DNA of 64,000 bases from Saccharopolyspora spinosa NRRL 18395. Lineage in GTDB: Bacteria; Actinomycetota; Actinomycetes; Mycobacteriales; Pseudonocardiaceae. This document shows positions 8,531-17,667 of this stretch, one piece after another. Location of the stretch: assembly GCF_000194155.1 (NCBI RefSeq), contig NZ_GL877878.1, positions 2,668,783 through 2,732,782 of the forward strand. The letters run 5' to 3'. How positions within the stretch are numbered: the stretch's first letter is position 1; every line of letters starts with the position of its first letter. The translations under genes and the position numbers were made by a program. The notes beneath the pieces were generated by a model. It was not told the origin of the DNA. It did no database searches and saw only the letters and a list, made by a program, of their open reading frames with translations.

Positions 8531-9580
8531 TCACCCCCATCCCAAAATGTCGCGTAAAGCCTTTACCAGCAAAGCGTTCTGCGCCGGATCGCGCACGGCG
8601 ACCCGCAAATGATCCGGCCCCAGACCGGGGAACGTGTCGCCCCGGCGGACCGCGATACCGTGCTGCCGCAACGCATCCCGCACCTCGGCCCCGCCATCCA
8701 CCCGAAGCAGCAGGAACGGGGCACGTGCGGGCATCGCGACCTGTATCCCGGCAATCCCGTCCAGCTCCGCGACCAACCCGGCGCGGTGCTCCTCGAACTC
8801 GACCGCCGCCTGCTCCGACTCGGCCAACGCATCCGGCTCGCAGCAGGCGACCACGGCCTCCAGAACCAGCGCGTTGATCGGCCAATGTGGACGGTACCGG
8901 CCCAGCCGCCGCAACAGGTCCGGGTCGCCCAGCGCATACCCGGCGCGCAACCCGGGAAGGCCCCACATCTTCGTCAGGCTGCGGAACACCAGCAGCCCCG
9001 GTTCCCGGCACCCGGCCAGCGACTCCGGCTCGCCGGGCACGGTGTCGCTGAACGCCTCATCGACGACCACCACCCGGCCGGGCCGAAGCAGCCGCCGGAT
9101 CTCCGCCGCCTGGTGCAGCACCGACGTCGGGTTGGTCGGATTGCCGAGCACCACCAAGTCCGCCTGCTCCGGCACCGCGCCCGCGTCCAGCCGAAAGCCG
9201 TCCGCCGGATCCAGCTGCACCCGCGCCACCTCAACATCAGCGGTGCGAAGCGCCAACTCAGGCTCGGTGAACGAGGGGTGCACCAGCGCCGCGAGGCGGG
9301 GGCGCAGCGACGGCAGGAGCGCGAAGCCTTCCGCCGCGCCGGCCAGCAGCAGCACCTCGGAGGCGTCGCGGCCGTGGCGGGCGGCGGCAGCCGCCCGAGC
9401 GGCGAGGTTGTCGGCGGCGGACGGGTAGCGGCCGAGGCGGTCGAGCGCCGCCGTGAGGCGGTGGCGGAGCCACGCCGGCGGGCGGTCCAGGCGGACGTTG
9501 ACCGCGAAGTCGAGCAGGCCGTGCTCGGCGTCGACATCGCCGTGGTGCCGCAACGAATCCTGATCGTGCCCGCTGTTCAT
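8531..9580 (-). CDS. cobC: CobC-like PLP-dependent aminotransferase (Rv2231c family)
   Basis: The 349-residue protein starts at ATG 9580. It is a fold-type I aminotransferase with the PLP-binding NPTN at 147-150, Asp174 (VVVDEAFSD) for the pyridine nitrogen, and the Schiff-base Lys204 in FRSLTKMWGLPG. The C-terminal RGDTFPGLGPDHLR region carries the substrate-carboxylate Arg. The Rv2231c group is annotated as L-threonine-O-3-phosphate decarboxylase-like or histidinol-phosphate-aminotransferase-like. A cobalamin role is plausible because cobD lies 4 kb away. It is the first gene of the operon down to RNase H. The true substrate cannot be told from sequence. Confidence 0.82.
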   Translation of the reverse strand: MNSGHDQDSLRHHGDVDAEHGLLDFAVNVRLDRPPAWLRHRLTAALDRLGRYPSAADNLAARAAAAARHGRDASEVLLLAGAAEGFALLPSLRPRLAALVHPSFTEPELALRTADVEVARVQLDPADGFRLDAGAVPEQADLVVLGNPTNPTSVLHQAAEIRRLLRPGRVVVVDEAFSDTVPGEPESLAGCREPGLLVFRSLTKMWGLPGLRAGYALGDPDLLRRLGRYRPHWPINALVLEAVVACCEPDALAESEQAAVEFEEHRAGLVAELDGIAGIQVAMPARAPFLLLRVDGGAEVRDALRQHGIAVRRGDTFPGLGPDHLRVAVRDPAQNALLVKALRDILGWG

Positions 9581-10052
9581 CCCGGGCAGTCTAACCAGGG
9601 CGGAGCCCGGCCCGTGCGCCGCGAAGGGCCGCGGTGACCCCCTCGTGATGTCGAGCCGGACCACGGCCTCACCAGAACGCGCGAACGCCCCCGTTCACAC
9701 CGAGCAAAACCAGCTGCCCCGCGTCCCGCCGAAGTGAACGGACCGCTCATCCCACTAGGTGGCGTCAACGGTCCGTTCGCGTCAACCGCTGTTCGAAGCG
9801 AACGGCCCGTTCACGCCAGCAAGCAGGAACGAACGGCCCATTCGCTCCAAAACCCGCCCGCACGAAACAACCGGCCGCCCCCAAGCGACGCGAACGAACT
9901 ACTCACCCCACCAGGCGGAGTCAACGGTCCGTTCGCGTCAACCGCAGTTCGATGCGAACGGCCTGTTCGCCTCGGTAGGTGAGACGAACAGTCCGTTCGC
10001 TCCCCTCCCCGCGCCCGGAGGCGAGGCAGGTTGGGCCGTACCCTCGGGAAAC
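9581..10052. other. intergenic, divergent promoter region with tandem repeats
   Basis: This region lies between the divergent CobC-like and phosphatase genes. It contains many GAACGG/CCGTTC words, including the 50-base direct repeat listed separately. No coding gene is supported. Confidence 0.5.
9765..9970. repeat. two 50-base direct repeats of GAACGG/CCGTTC type
   Basis: Copy 1 is 9765-9814 and copy 2 is 9921-9970, 156 bases apart, with only a handful of mismatches. Each copy begins TCAACGGTCCGTTCGCGTCA and ends in a GCGAACGGCC(C/T)GTTC word. Further single GAACGGACC, GAACGGCCC and GAACAGTCCGTTC words lie around them. The same core words recur at 13.1 kb, so this is a dispersed intergenic family. 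Confidence 0.8.
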
Positions 10053-10511
10053 GTGCACATCTCTTTCGTCTGTACCGGCAACATCTGCCGTTCCCCGATG
10101 GCCGCGCTGGTGTTCCGCGAGCAGCTGCGGCGGGCCGGGTTGGACGGTCAGGTCGAGGTCACCAGTGCCGGAACCGGGCCGTGGCACGTCGGCGAACCAG
10201 CCGACCCGCGCACCACGAAGGTGCTCGCCGACCACGGCTACCCCACCGAGCATGTCGCCGCCCAGATCGACGACGAGCACCTGGCCGCCGACCTGCTGAT
10301 CGCAATGGACGCCGGGCACCTCCGGGCGGTGCGCCGCCTCGTCGACAGCTCGGCCGAGGTGCGGCTGCTGCGTTCCTTCGACCCGGACTCCGCCGACGGC
10401 GCCGAGGTCCCGGACCCGTACTACGGAGGCCCGAACGGGTTCGACGATGTGCTGGCGATGGTCGAGGCCGCCACACCGGGTCTGCTCGACTGGGTCCGCG
10501 AACGGTTGTGA
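10053..10511 (+). CDS. low-molecular-weight protein-tyrosine phosphatase
   Basis: The 152-residue protein starts at GTG 10053, directly before the phosphatase loop. The signature CX5R(S/T) is C7-TGNIC-R13-S14, and the general-acid Asp lies in the conserved DPYYGG near the C-terminus. Full length matches the family (about 150-160). It hydrolyses phosphotyrosine on proteins; the relatives PtpA of mycobacteria and Wzb-type enzymes act in signalling and polysaccharide control. The stop overlaps the start of the next gene (GTGA), so the two are translationally coupled. Confidence 0.93.
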   Translation: MHISFVCTGNICRSPMAALVFREQLRRAGLDGQVEVTSAGTGPWHVGEPADPRTTKVLADHGYPTEHVAAQIDDEHLAADLLIAMDAGHLRAVRRLVDSSAEVRLLRSFDPDSADGAEVPDPYYGGPNGFDDVLAMVEAATPGLLDWVRERL

Positions 10512-11392
10512 CGACGATGCTCGATCAAGTCCGGGCGGCTGTCGCGGAGATCACCGGCCGTGCAGCGGATGATGTGCGCCGACTCGGCGGTGGCGACACC
10601 GCTGCCGCGTTCGCGGTGCGCCTCGACAACGGCGAGACGGTCTTCGCCAAGACCGCGCCCGCGACGATGTCCGGCGCCATCGAGGCCGAGGCGGCATCAC
10701 TGGCCTGGCTCGCCGAGCCCGGCGCGGTCGCCGTACCCGCCCTGCGCGGGCATACCGAGAGCTGGCTGGTCACCGAGCACGTTCCAGAGGCGGCTCCGAG
10801 CCCGGGGGCCGCCGAGCGGCTTGGCCGCGAGCTCGCCGCGCTGCACGCGGCTGGCGCACCTGCCTTCGGCGCAGCGCCTCCGGGTGGCCCCGCGGACGCG
10901 TGGATCGGCCTCGCCCCGATGCGCAACGAACCGAGCGGGCAGCAGTGGCCGTCCTTCTACGCCCGGCACCGGGTCGAGCCGTACCTGCGGCGTGCCGTCG
11001 ACTCCGGAACGCTCAGCGCCGAGGCCAGCGCGGTGATCTCGCGGGTGTGCGCGCAGATCGACGATCTCGCCGGGCCTGCCGAGCCGCCCGCCCGGCTGCA
11101 CGGCGACCTGTGGAGCGGCAACGTGCACTGGGGCACGCAGCGGGCCTGGTTGATCGACCCGGCCGCGCACGGCGGGCACCGCGAGACCGACCTCGCGATG
11201 CTGCATCTCTTCGGCTGCCCCCACCTGGACCGCGTCCTGGCGGCGTACCAGGAGGTCAGTTCGCTGGCCGACGGCTGGCGGCAGCGGATCGGACTCCACC
11301 AGCTCTTCCCGCTGCTGGTGCACACGGTGCTCTTCGGCGGGGGCTACGCGTCCCAGGCAGTCGCCGCGGCCCGCTCCGCCCTAGACGTCTGA
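10508..11392 (+). CDS. fructosamine kinase family protein
   Basis: The 294-residue protein starts at GTG 10508 (coupled to the phosphatase stop) or at ATG 10517. It has the APH/choline-kinase fold seen in fructosamine-3-kinases: a lysine in the VFAKTAP strand, the catalytic loop HGDLWSGN at 198-205, and the metal-binding DPAAHGGHRETDLAML. Family enzymes phosphorylate ketoamines on glycated proteins or small molecules and so start deglycation. The partnership with a low-molecular-weight phosphatase is a recurrent genomic association. Substrate is not shown by sequence. Confidence 0.85.
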   Translation: MTTMLDQVRAAVAEITGRAADDVRRLGGGDTAAAFAVRLDNGETVFAKTAPATMSGAIEAEAASLAWLAEPGAVAVPALRGHTESWLVTEHVPEAAPSPGAAERLGRELAALHAAGAPAFGAAPPGGPADAWIGLAPMRNEPSGQQWPSFYARHRVEPYLRRAVDSGTLSAEASAVISRVCAQIDDLAGPAEPPARLHGDLWSGNVHWGTQRAWLIDPAAHGGHRETDLAMLHLFGCPHLDRVLAAYQEVSSLADGWRQRIGLHQLFPLLVHTVLFGGGYASQAVAAARSALDV

Positions 11393-11563
11393 ACCACACG
11401 AAGGTGACAACCTGCACAAACCTCCCGGCGCTCAAGGCAGCTGCGGCTTCTCGCGCGAATGAGGTTCGCCCAGGTGACGGTTGGTGATCGCGCTGGCCAG
11501 GAGCGGCCAGTGTGGCGGTGGGGGTGGCGGCGGGGCTCCGGGCTGGCCGCTTACCGTAGAAGG

Positions 11564-12535
11564 GTGCGCCTGAAGTTCTTGCTACGCCCCGGTTGGCTCG
11601 GCCTGATCGCGCTGGTCGTGGTGTTCGCGTCGCTCTGCTTCACGCTGCTTGCTCCCTGGCAGTTCAGCCGCAGCGACGAGGCCCAGGCGCGCAACAACGC
11701 CATCTCCGAGTCGTTCCACGCGTCCCCGAAACCGCTGGCGGAGGTGCTGCCCATTGGGCAGGTGCCGGACCAGCGGACCGAGTGGTCGCAGGTCGTGATG
11801 CACGGCCGGTACCTGGCGGAGGGCGAGACGCTGGCCTGGCAGCGCACGGTGCTCGGCGAGCCCGCCTTCGAAGTGCTGACGCCGTTCCGGCTCGACGACG
11901 GCACGACGGTGCTGGTCGACCGGGGCTTCATCCGCCCCGTCAACGGCACCCAGGCGCCGGACTACGCGGCCGCGCCGGCCGGTGACCTCACGCTCACCGC
12001 CCGAGTCCGCACCGACGAGCAGGACAGCAAGCAGCGCCCGATGTTCGACCACGACGGGCACCGCTGGGCCTACGCGGTGAACGCGGAGACCATCGCGAAC
12101 GGCACCGGAATCGCACTGCGGCCGGGCTACCTCGCGCTCAACGAGGGCCAGCCGGGCGTGCTGGAGCCATTGCCGCTGCCGCGTCTGGAGTCGGGACCGT
12201 ACTTCTCGTACGCGCTGCAGTGGATCGCGTTCGGCATCATGGCGATCATCGCGATCGGCTACCTGGTTTACTCGGAGCTGCGCACCGATGCCCGCCCGGC
12301 CTGGCGAAACCGGACCGACGCGGATAGCACGGCGGACGAGCCCGCCGACGGACCGGCACCGGGTGGCCGGGGCAAGAGGAGCGGCCGCCGCAAGGTGTCG
12401 GTGGCCGAGGCGATCGCGGAGGAAGAACGCCGCGAACGCGAAGAAGCAGCGGCCCGAGAATCCGGCGAGACGGCTGGCGAAACCGCCACCACCAGCGGCG
12501 AAGCCCCCAAAACCGAATCAACCCGCCAAGCCTGA
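11564..12535 (+). CDS. SURF1-family cytochrome oxidase assembly protein
   Basis: The chosen start GTG 11564 begins a hydrophobic helix (residues about 8-30, ending in LAPWQFSR, the SURF1 signature). A longer frame from ATG 11459 lacks support. The central extracytoplasmic region carries VVMHGRYL and VDRGFIRPV, typical SURF1 blocks. A second helix lies near residues 210-235 and is followed by a charged Arg/Glu-rich cytoplasmic tail of about 85 residues. Total length is 323. SURF1 proteins help insert haem a into cytochrome aa3 oxidase at the membrane. The tail is longer than in most homologues. Confidence 0.88.
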   Translation: MRLKFLLRPGWLGLIALVVVFASLCFTLLAPWQFSRSDEAQARNNAISESFHASPKPLAEVLPIGQVPDQRTEWSQVVMHGRYLAEGETLAWQRTVLGEPAFEVLTPFRLDDGTTVLVDRGFIRPVNGTQAPDYAAAPAGDLTLTARVRTDEQDSKQRPMFDHDGHRWAYAVNAETIANGTGIALRPGYLALNEGQPGVLEPLPLPRLESGPYFSYALQWIAFGIMAIIAIGYLVYSELRTDARPAWRNRTDADSTADEPADGPAPGGRGKRSGRRKVSVAEAIAEEERREREEAAARESGETAGETATTSGEAPKTESTRQA

Positions 12536-13569
12536 CCCAAGACGCGGCGTCAGCCCGGTCCCCGGCTCCCCCCAGCCGGGAAGCCCTGCCACGAGCAACG
12601 CGCCCCAATGTCGCCTAGGCATTGGGAACGCCCCGCGACCGAGATCGGTCCCGCCGTGGCCCAAGTTCCGGCCCAGCCACCGTACGCACCGGCAAACCCA
12701 CCAAACTCGGTCAATAGCCGCGCACGCTTCAGGCGCTATGGCGCGCTATGGCGCTCAAAACCCTCACAGGCACTGACCAGGACTTCGGAGCTCCCCGAGG
12801 TTGCGAACCCGCAGGAGTTCCACTCGCAGCCAACTCCGCGGCCCCACGTTCCAGCCGCCCAAGGCCGAAAGTCTTTGGTTCGCTATCGCAGCCCAAAAGA
12901 CTAATGGGCACTGACCAGGGAAAACAGCACTCCGGCCTTGAGCTGGCCACTGCGCCGGAAGCCTCACCGCGATCTTCCCAGCCCAGGAGATTGCGTTACC
13001 GCTGGTCAAGATCCATGAGTGCATTTTTGCGGGCGATAGAGGCCGTTCGGGAGCTCTCTCTGCGGCGGTGGTCCATCTGTACGTCGCTGGTGTGGAGCGA
13101 ACGGACCATCCACGCCAATAGACGGCACAAACGGGCCGTTCACCTCATTCAGCCCACCCACACACCAAACAACCAATGTGAAGCGAACGGACCATCCACG
13201 CCAAAAGACGGCACAAACGGGCCGTTCACCTCATTCAGCAAGCGGCGGGCCTTGCCCCGGTAAGTCGGGCACCCTGGCCCGCGTGAGGTCGCGGTAAGGG
13301 CCTCGGCGCTTTCGAAGGCGCCAGCGGCCCCACCGCGGTGCCACACCACCACATCCCGGGCAGCATCTATAGCGCCCAATAGCTGACCAGGGATTTTGGG
13401 GCGAATGGTGGGTGTGAGCGGCGTGGGACGGTTGGCCGCAGACTGGTCTGGCGGTGGCGCTTCCGGTTGTTCGGGCGTGTGGCGCTTCCGGTCGTTCGGG
13501 CCGCGAGGCGTTGGGGGTGCTGGCGTCGCCCCGGATGCGTCGCGTGCGAGCCCGGGTGGGGTCCGGGGT
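12536..13569. other. 1-kb intergenic stretch, repeats only
   Basis: No credible gene lies between the convergent SURF1 and cobD genes. The stretch holds two GGCACTGACCAGG words (near 12769 and 12907) and the 58-base direct repeats listed separately. It looks like accumulated non-coding repeat sequence. Confidence 0.5.
13096..13239. repeat. 58-base direct repeats
   Basis: Copy 1 (13096-13153) and copy 2 (13182-13239) start AGCGAACGGACCATCCACG and end AACGGGCCGTTCACCTCATT plus CAGC, with essentially one difference (AATAG versus AAAAG). They belong to the same GAACGG/CCGTTC family as the repeats near 9.8 kb. They lie 3' of both flanking genes. Confidence 0.85.
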
Positions 13570-14526
13570 TCAGCGGGAGCGGCGGTCTCGGCGGAGGGCT
13601 CGGATTAGGGCGAAGGCCGCCGTCAGGACTCCCGTCACCGTGCCGATCACCCGCGAGAGCTCGACGCTTCGGGTCACGTCGCCCGCGTCCGCTGTGCGGC
13701 CCTCTCCCAGCACTGGGCGCTGCTCCACCACGTGGCCGTACACCGTCCGGCCGCCCAGGCGGATCTGCAGGGCGCCAGCGAACGCCGCCTCGACCTGCCC
13801 GGCATTCGGGCTCGGGTGCGCCGAGGCGTCCTGCCGCCACGTCCGCCACGCCCCGCTCGCCGATCCGCCGACCACCGGCGCGCACGCCGCGGTCAGCACC
13901 GCCGCGAGCCGGGACGGCACCAGGTTCAGCACGTCGTCCAGGCGCGCCGAGGCCCAACCGAAGTCGCGGTAGCGCGGTGAGCGGTGTCCGACCATCGCGT
14001 CGAGGGTGTTGGCCGCGCGGTAGCCGATCAGGCCTGGGATCCCGGCGATCGCTCCCCACACCAGCGGCGCGACCACCGCGTCGGAGGTGTTCTCGGCCAC
14101 TGATTCGACGGTGGCGCGGGCCAGGCCTTGCCCGTCCAGCACCGCCGAGTCTCGCCCGCACAGGTTGCGCAGCCGCGCTCGCGCCGCGTCGATCTCCCCG
14201 GCGTCGAGCATCCGGGCCATCGCGGTGCCCTCGTCGGCCAGCGACGAGCCGCCGAGCACCGCCCAGGTGGCCAGGCCGGTGACTGCGGCTTCCAGCACGG
14301 GGCTGCACCGCGACAGCCGCTGCGCGAGGACCCCGATCCCGACCGTGCCGCCGACCAGGAGGCCGGTGTAGGCGACGCCGGCGATCCGCTGGTCCCGGTG
14401 CAGCGCCCGCTCGGCGGCCTGCGCGACCTTGCCGAAGATCGCGACCGGGTGCCCGCGCTTCGGGTCGCCGATCGCCGCGTCCGCGGCCACTCCGAGTAGC
14501 AGTCCGACCGCCCGTCCCGCGCTCAC
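13570..14526 (-). CDS. cobD: cobalamin biosynthesis protein CobD/CbiB
   Basis: The 318-residue membrane protein starts at GTG 14526 behind GGAGGAAGG. Conserved CobD/CbiB blocks are visible: the N-terminal GDPKRGHPVAIFG, the central ESVAENTSDAVVAPL and PGLIGYRAANTLDAMVGH, and LVPSRL. Several hydrophobic helices are spread along the chain. The enzyme attaches the aminopropanol side chain to adenosylcobyric acid to give adenosylcobinamide, at the cytoplasmic membrane. Its start overlaps the stop of a small upstream gene by four bases (GTGA), so the two are co-translated. A CobC-like gene lies 4 kb away. Confidence 0.92.
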   Translation of the reverse strand: MSAGRAVGLLLGVAADAAIGDPKRGHPVAIFGKVAQAAERALHRDQRIAGVAYTGLLVGGTVGIGVLAQRLSRCSPVLEAAVTGLATWAVLGGSSLADEGTAMARMLDAGEIDAARARLRNLCGRDSAVLDGQGLARATVESVAENTSDAVVAPLVWGAIAGIPGLIGYRAANTLDAMVGHRSPRYRDFGWASARLDDVLNLVPSRLAAVLTAACAPVVGGSASGAWRTWRQDASAHPSPNAGQVEAAFAGALQIRLGGRTVYGHVVEQRPVLGEGRTADAGDVTRSVELSRVIGTVTGVLTAAFALIRALRRDRRSR

Positions 14527-14702
14527 CGGTGCCCTTCCTCCAAATCGATCTGGTGCGAGCGAACCTCTCCGGAAGCCCGCGGCAACATCCCCATCAGATA
14601 GGCGTTCTCCCTGGTGATCGGCCGTGAGTCGTCGAGCGGATACCACCGCCCGGGCGACTCCCGGGTCCGGACGCACCAAGGGTTCGTAGGTGCCCCTCGC
14701 AC
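14523..14702 (-). CDS. 59-residue small protein coupled to cobD
   Basis: This short frame starts at GTG 14702 with GGGGAG about nine bases upstream. It ends in a TGA that overlaps the GTG start of cobD in the classic GTGA arrangement. The protein is hydrophilic, with a Trp/Arg-rich N-terminal half (TNPWCVRTRESPGRWYPLDD) and ends in QIDLEEGHR. The frame, ribosome site and coupling all support a real gene. I do not recognise a family. Being divergent from the Wadjet operon 101 bases away, it shares that promoter region. Confidence 0.6.
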   Translation of the reverse strand: MRGAPTNPWCVRTRESPGRWYPLDDSRPITRENAYLMGMLPRASGEVRSHQIDLEEGHR

Positions 14703-14803
14703 CTCGCAAATCTCCCCGGCACGCTACCCGTGGGGCCGGTCGGACCGGCCACCGCATGCCAGGTGACCGGCCGTGTCGGCACGACCGGATATCGTGGCGG
14801 ACC

Positions 14804-16456
14804 GTGACGGCCCCGGACCACGATGCCGACGTGCTGCGCGCGGGCGTCGCGGGAACCACCGCGACGGACGTGCCGGCCACGCAGGCTCCCGAGCAGACCC
14901 GCGACGGCGGGCAGCGCCTGCAGCTCTTCGCCTACCTGCAGGCACCCGAGCACCGCACCTATCTTGCGATCATGCGGTTGTTCACCTCGACGCTGCTCGC
15001 CGACCTGTCCGCCGGCGAGGTCGGCGCGGCGCTGGCCGCGGCCGAGCGCGAGGGCCGGGTGGCGGCCGGAGAGTCCGATGTGGACACCGTCATCGACCGA
15101 CTAAAGCAGCTGGTCAAGTGGGGCAACCTGGTGGCGGGCCGCCGCGAGACGATCGCGTCGAGCATCGCCGAGTTCCAGCACGGCAGCGTCCGCTACCAGG
15201 TCAGCAAGCTCGCGGTCCGGGTGCAGCGGGACGTCGACGCGCTCCTGCGGGTTCCCGAGGGCGCCCGCGAGGTCTCGCGCGAGTTGCTGCCCGCCATCGA
15301 CCGCGGGTTGTCCGGGATCGGCGTGGCGCTTTCGGAGGCGTTGGCAGTGGAACGCCGCGACCCGAAGGCGAAACCCGCCCGGAAGGCCCGGGAACGGCTC
15401 GCCGAGCAGGTCACCACGGTGTTCCTGCAGCACGCCGAGCTCGCCGCCACCGTCCGCGACTTCTACGCGTACCTGGGCCAGGTCGTGACCCGCCACCAGC
15501 TGGCGCCCGACGAGATCTCCGGGTTCCGGAACCTGCTGGTCGAGTACATCCAGATGGTCGTAGAGGACGTGCTGCGGCACACCGCGACGATCGCCGGTTC
15601 GCTGGCCGGGCTGGCCGGGGTCCGCAGCGAGCTGCTCCGGCTGCTTGGCCCGGCCGACCAGTTGGGCGTCGACGTGGAGCGCGCCCGGGGCCGCACCATC
15701 GCGGACTGGCAGGAGCTGACCGACTGGTTCGTCGACTCGCCGGGTCGGCCGAGCCAGGTCGCCGCGCTGCGCGAGGCCACCGCCCGCGCGATCGGCTCGC
15801 TGCTGGCCAGCGTCAAGCGCGCCACCTCCGGCGGTGGGCTGGTGCCGGGGCGCCGGGGCGAGCTGCTGAAGCTGGCGAAGTGGTTCGATGGGGCCGATGA
15901 AACCACCGCCCACCAGGTCTATTCGGCCGCATTCGGCCTGCATTCCGCGCGGCACCTGCTGCCCGCGCCGGATTACGACAGCGACAACGACAAGGTCGCG
16001 TGGCGCGACGGCCCGGTCCTCGACGTGACGGTCAGCGTGCGCAGCCGGGGTGATCGCGGGGCGCGCGGCCGGACTTCACGGGTGCTCGACGACCCGATGA
16101 CCGAGGAAACCCTGCTGGCGCAAGCACGTCAGGCCGACGAGCGGCGCTCCGCAGCGGTCGCCGAGCTGGCCGCGGCGAGTTCGCAACTGGCCGAGCGGAA
16201 GCTTTCTGGCGATGCGCTCGGCGTGCTGTGCGAGCTGTTGACGCTGGCGATGGCGCAGCGCGAAGGTTCCGACGACTCTGGCACGGCGCTCGACCCGGTG
16301 CACCGGCTGCGCGTCACGGTGCGCCCCGAGGCCGGTCGGGAAACCAGGATCTCCAGCGCCGCAGGCACTTTGACGCTGCGCGATACCGTGCTGGAGGTTT
16401 CCGGCGACGGAGCCATCCCCGAAACCCCGGAAAACGTGCGGGGAGCCGCTCGATGA
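14804..16456 (+). CDS. jetA: Wadjet JetA-type protein (TIGR02677/DUF2397)
   Basis: The 550-residue protein starts at GTG 14804, 101 bases from the divergent small gene. The family is recognised by the N-terminal winged-helix region with LFAYLQAPEHRTYLAIMRLF, the KQLVKWGNLVAGRRET block and the FQHGSVRYQVSKLA block, followed by a long helical body. In Wadjet systems JetA is the kleisin-like subunit linking the SMC-like ATPase JetC to JetB. The complex extrudes DNA loops, senses small circular DNA and lets JetD cut it, so plasmids are restricted. The stop overlaps the jetB start (ATGA). The TIGR02677/02678/02680/02679 set corresponds, to my knowledge, to type II Wadjet. Confidence 0.88.
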   Translation: MTAPDHDADVLRAGVAGTTATDVPATQAPEQTRDGGQRLQLFAYLQAPEHRTYLAIMRLFTSTLLADLSAGEVGAALAAAEREGRVAAGESDVDTVIDRLKQLVKWGNLVAGRRETIASSIAEFQHGSVRYQVSKLAVRVQRDVDALLRVPEGAREVSRELLPAIDRGLSGIGVALSEALAVERRDPKAKPARKARERLAEQVTTVFLQHAELAATVRDFYAYLGQVVTRHQLAPDEISGFRNLLVEYIQMVVEDVLRHTATIAGSLAGLAGVRSELLRLLGPADQLGVDVERARGRTIADWQELTDWFVDSPGRPSQVAALREATARAIGSLLASVKRATSGGGLVPGRRGELLKLAKWFDGADETTAHQVYSAAFGLHSARHLLPAPDYDSDNDKVAWRDGPVLDVTVSVRSRGDRGARGRTSRVLDDPMTEETLLAQARQADERRSAAVAELAAASSQLAERKLSGDALGVLCELLTLAMAQREGSDDSGTALDPVHRLRVTVRPEAGRETRISSAAGTLTLRDTVLEVSGDGAIPETPENVRGAAR

Positions 16457-17667
16457 TCGCAACCTTCGAAGAACTCCCCGACATCGACGCGGCGAACGTG
16501 GTTCGCTGCGCGCGCGTGCTGCTGCGTCGGCCGCTGCTGCGCCCCGGCGGACCGGATGGCGACCTGCTGCCGATGATCTACCGCCAGCGAGTCGTGCTCC
16601 AGGAGTTGTTCTCCTCGCTGCTGGGATACCGCCTGGTGGTGGAGCGGCGTTTCGCACGGCTCTACAAGTCCGGGCCGGGCCCGGACGCCACCCGCGGCGA
16701 GGCGTCGCTGTCACCCCGCGGCTACGCGTACCTGGCGCTTACGCTGGCCGCGCTGACCGGCATCGGCCGCCAGGTCCTGCTGTCGCGGCTGGTGAGCGAC
16801 GTCCGCGCAGCCGCCGTGGAGGCCGATGTCCAGGTGGTCGACGACCCGGCGGATCGGCGCGCGCTCACGGCGGCGCTGCGGCAGCTGGTGGCGCTCGGTG
16901 TGATCACCGAAACCGAGGGCTCGGTGACCGCTGAGTCCACCGCCGAGGCACTGATCACCATCGACACCGATCTGCTCGGCCAGCTCATCGCCGGGCCGCT
17001 CGCCGAGGCTGGCAGCCCCGAGCAGCTGGTCGAGCTGGCCGCCGCGGCCGGGCCGCGGCACCTGGAGCACGCGGTGCGGCGTCGGCTCGTCGAGGATCCG
17101 GTCGTGCTCTACGACGACCTGCCGACCGAGCAGGCCGCCTGGCTGCGCGAGCACGTGACGAATGAATCCCGGCTGCTGGAGAAGTTCTTCGGCTTGGTCG
17201 GCGAGTGCCGCGCGGAGGGCGTGGTGGTCTGCGATCCGGAGGACTATCTCACCGACCTGGTCTTCCCCGGTCCCGGCACGGTCGCGCGCATCGCGCTGCT
17301 GGCGCTGCCGGAACTGCTCGGCCACGCGGAACCGGACGGGTCCGGCAAGCACCCGGTGACCTGGCAGGACTTCACTGACGTCTGCCAGGACCTGGTCGAC
17401 TCCTACCCTGCCGCGTGGTCCCGGCAGGCCACCGACGACCACCAGGACCTGGTGCACTCGGTCGTCGCGCTGCTCCGCCGGCTCGGCCTGCTGCAGGACC
17501 ACGACGGCCGATGGCTGCTCAGCCCGGCGGCGCACCGCTGGCTGCCGCAGCCGGACGCCACCCCGGCCCCGGGCCGGGAACCGGAACCGGCCCCGGAGCC
17601 ACCGGGCTGGTCGTTGTTTGACGAGATGACGGTGTTCGACGAGATGCAAGAGGACGGTCCACGGTGA
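16453..17667 (+). CDS. jetB: Wadjet JetB-type protein (TIGR02678/DUF2398)
   Basis: The 404-residue protein starts at ATG 16453, overlapping the jetA stop (ATGA). Family features are the N-terminal CARVLLRRPLLRPG block, the RLVVERRFARLYKSG segment and SPRGYAYLALTLAAL. It is a tandem winged-helix (KITE-like) protein. JetB binds the JetA kleisin in the loop-extruding complex. The C-terminal 30 residues are Pro/Glu-rich and end in a repeated FDEM motif (SLFDEMTVFDEMQ), an unusual acidic tail. The stop overlaps the jetC start (GTGA), so all three genes are translated as a chain. Confidence 0.87.
   Translation: MIATFEELPDIDAANVVRCARVLLRRPLLRPGGPDGDLLPMIYRQRVVLQELFSSLLGYRLVVERRFARLYKSGPGPDATRGEASLSPRGYAYLALTLAALTGIGRQVLLSRLVSDVRAAAVEADVQVVDDPADRRALTAALRQLVALGVITETEGSVTAESTAEALITIDTDLLGQLIAGPLAEAGSPEQLVELAAAAGPRHLEHAVRRRLVEDPVVLYDDLPTEQAAWLREHVTNESRLLEKFFGLVGECRAEGVVVCDPEDYLTDLVFPGPGTVARIALLALPELLGHAEPDGSGKHPVTWQDFTDVCQDLVDSYPAAWSRQATDDHQDLVHSVVALLRRLGLLQDHDGRWLLSPAAHRWLPQPDATPAPGREPEPAPEPPGWSLFDEMTVFDEMQEDGPR

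Noticed and set aside
9734..10010. CRISPR array
   Set aside because: There are only two long copies with unequal flanks, no regular spacers and no cas genes nearby.
12748..13263. 171-codon frame in the long spacer before cobD
   Set aside because: It spans the 58-base direct repeats and has atypical amino-acid composition, so it is not a gene.
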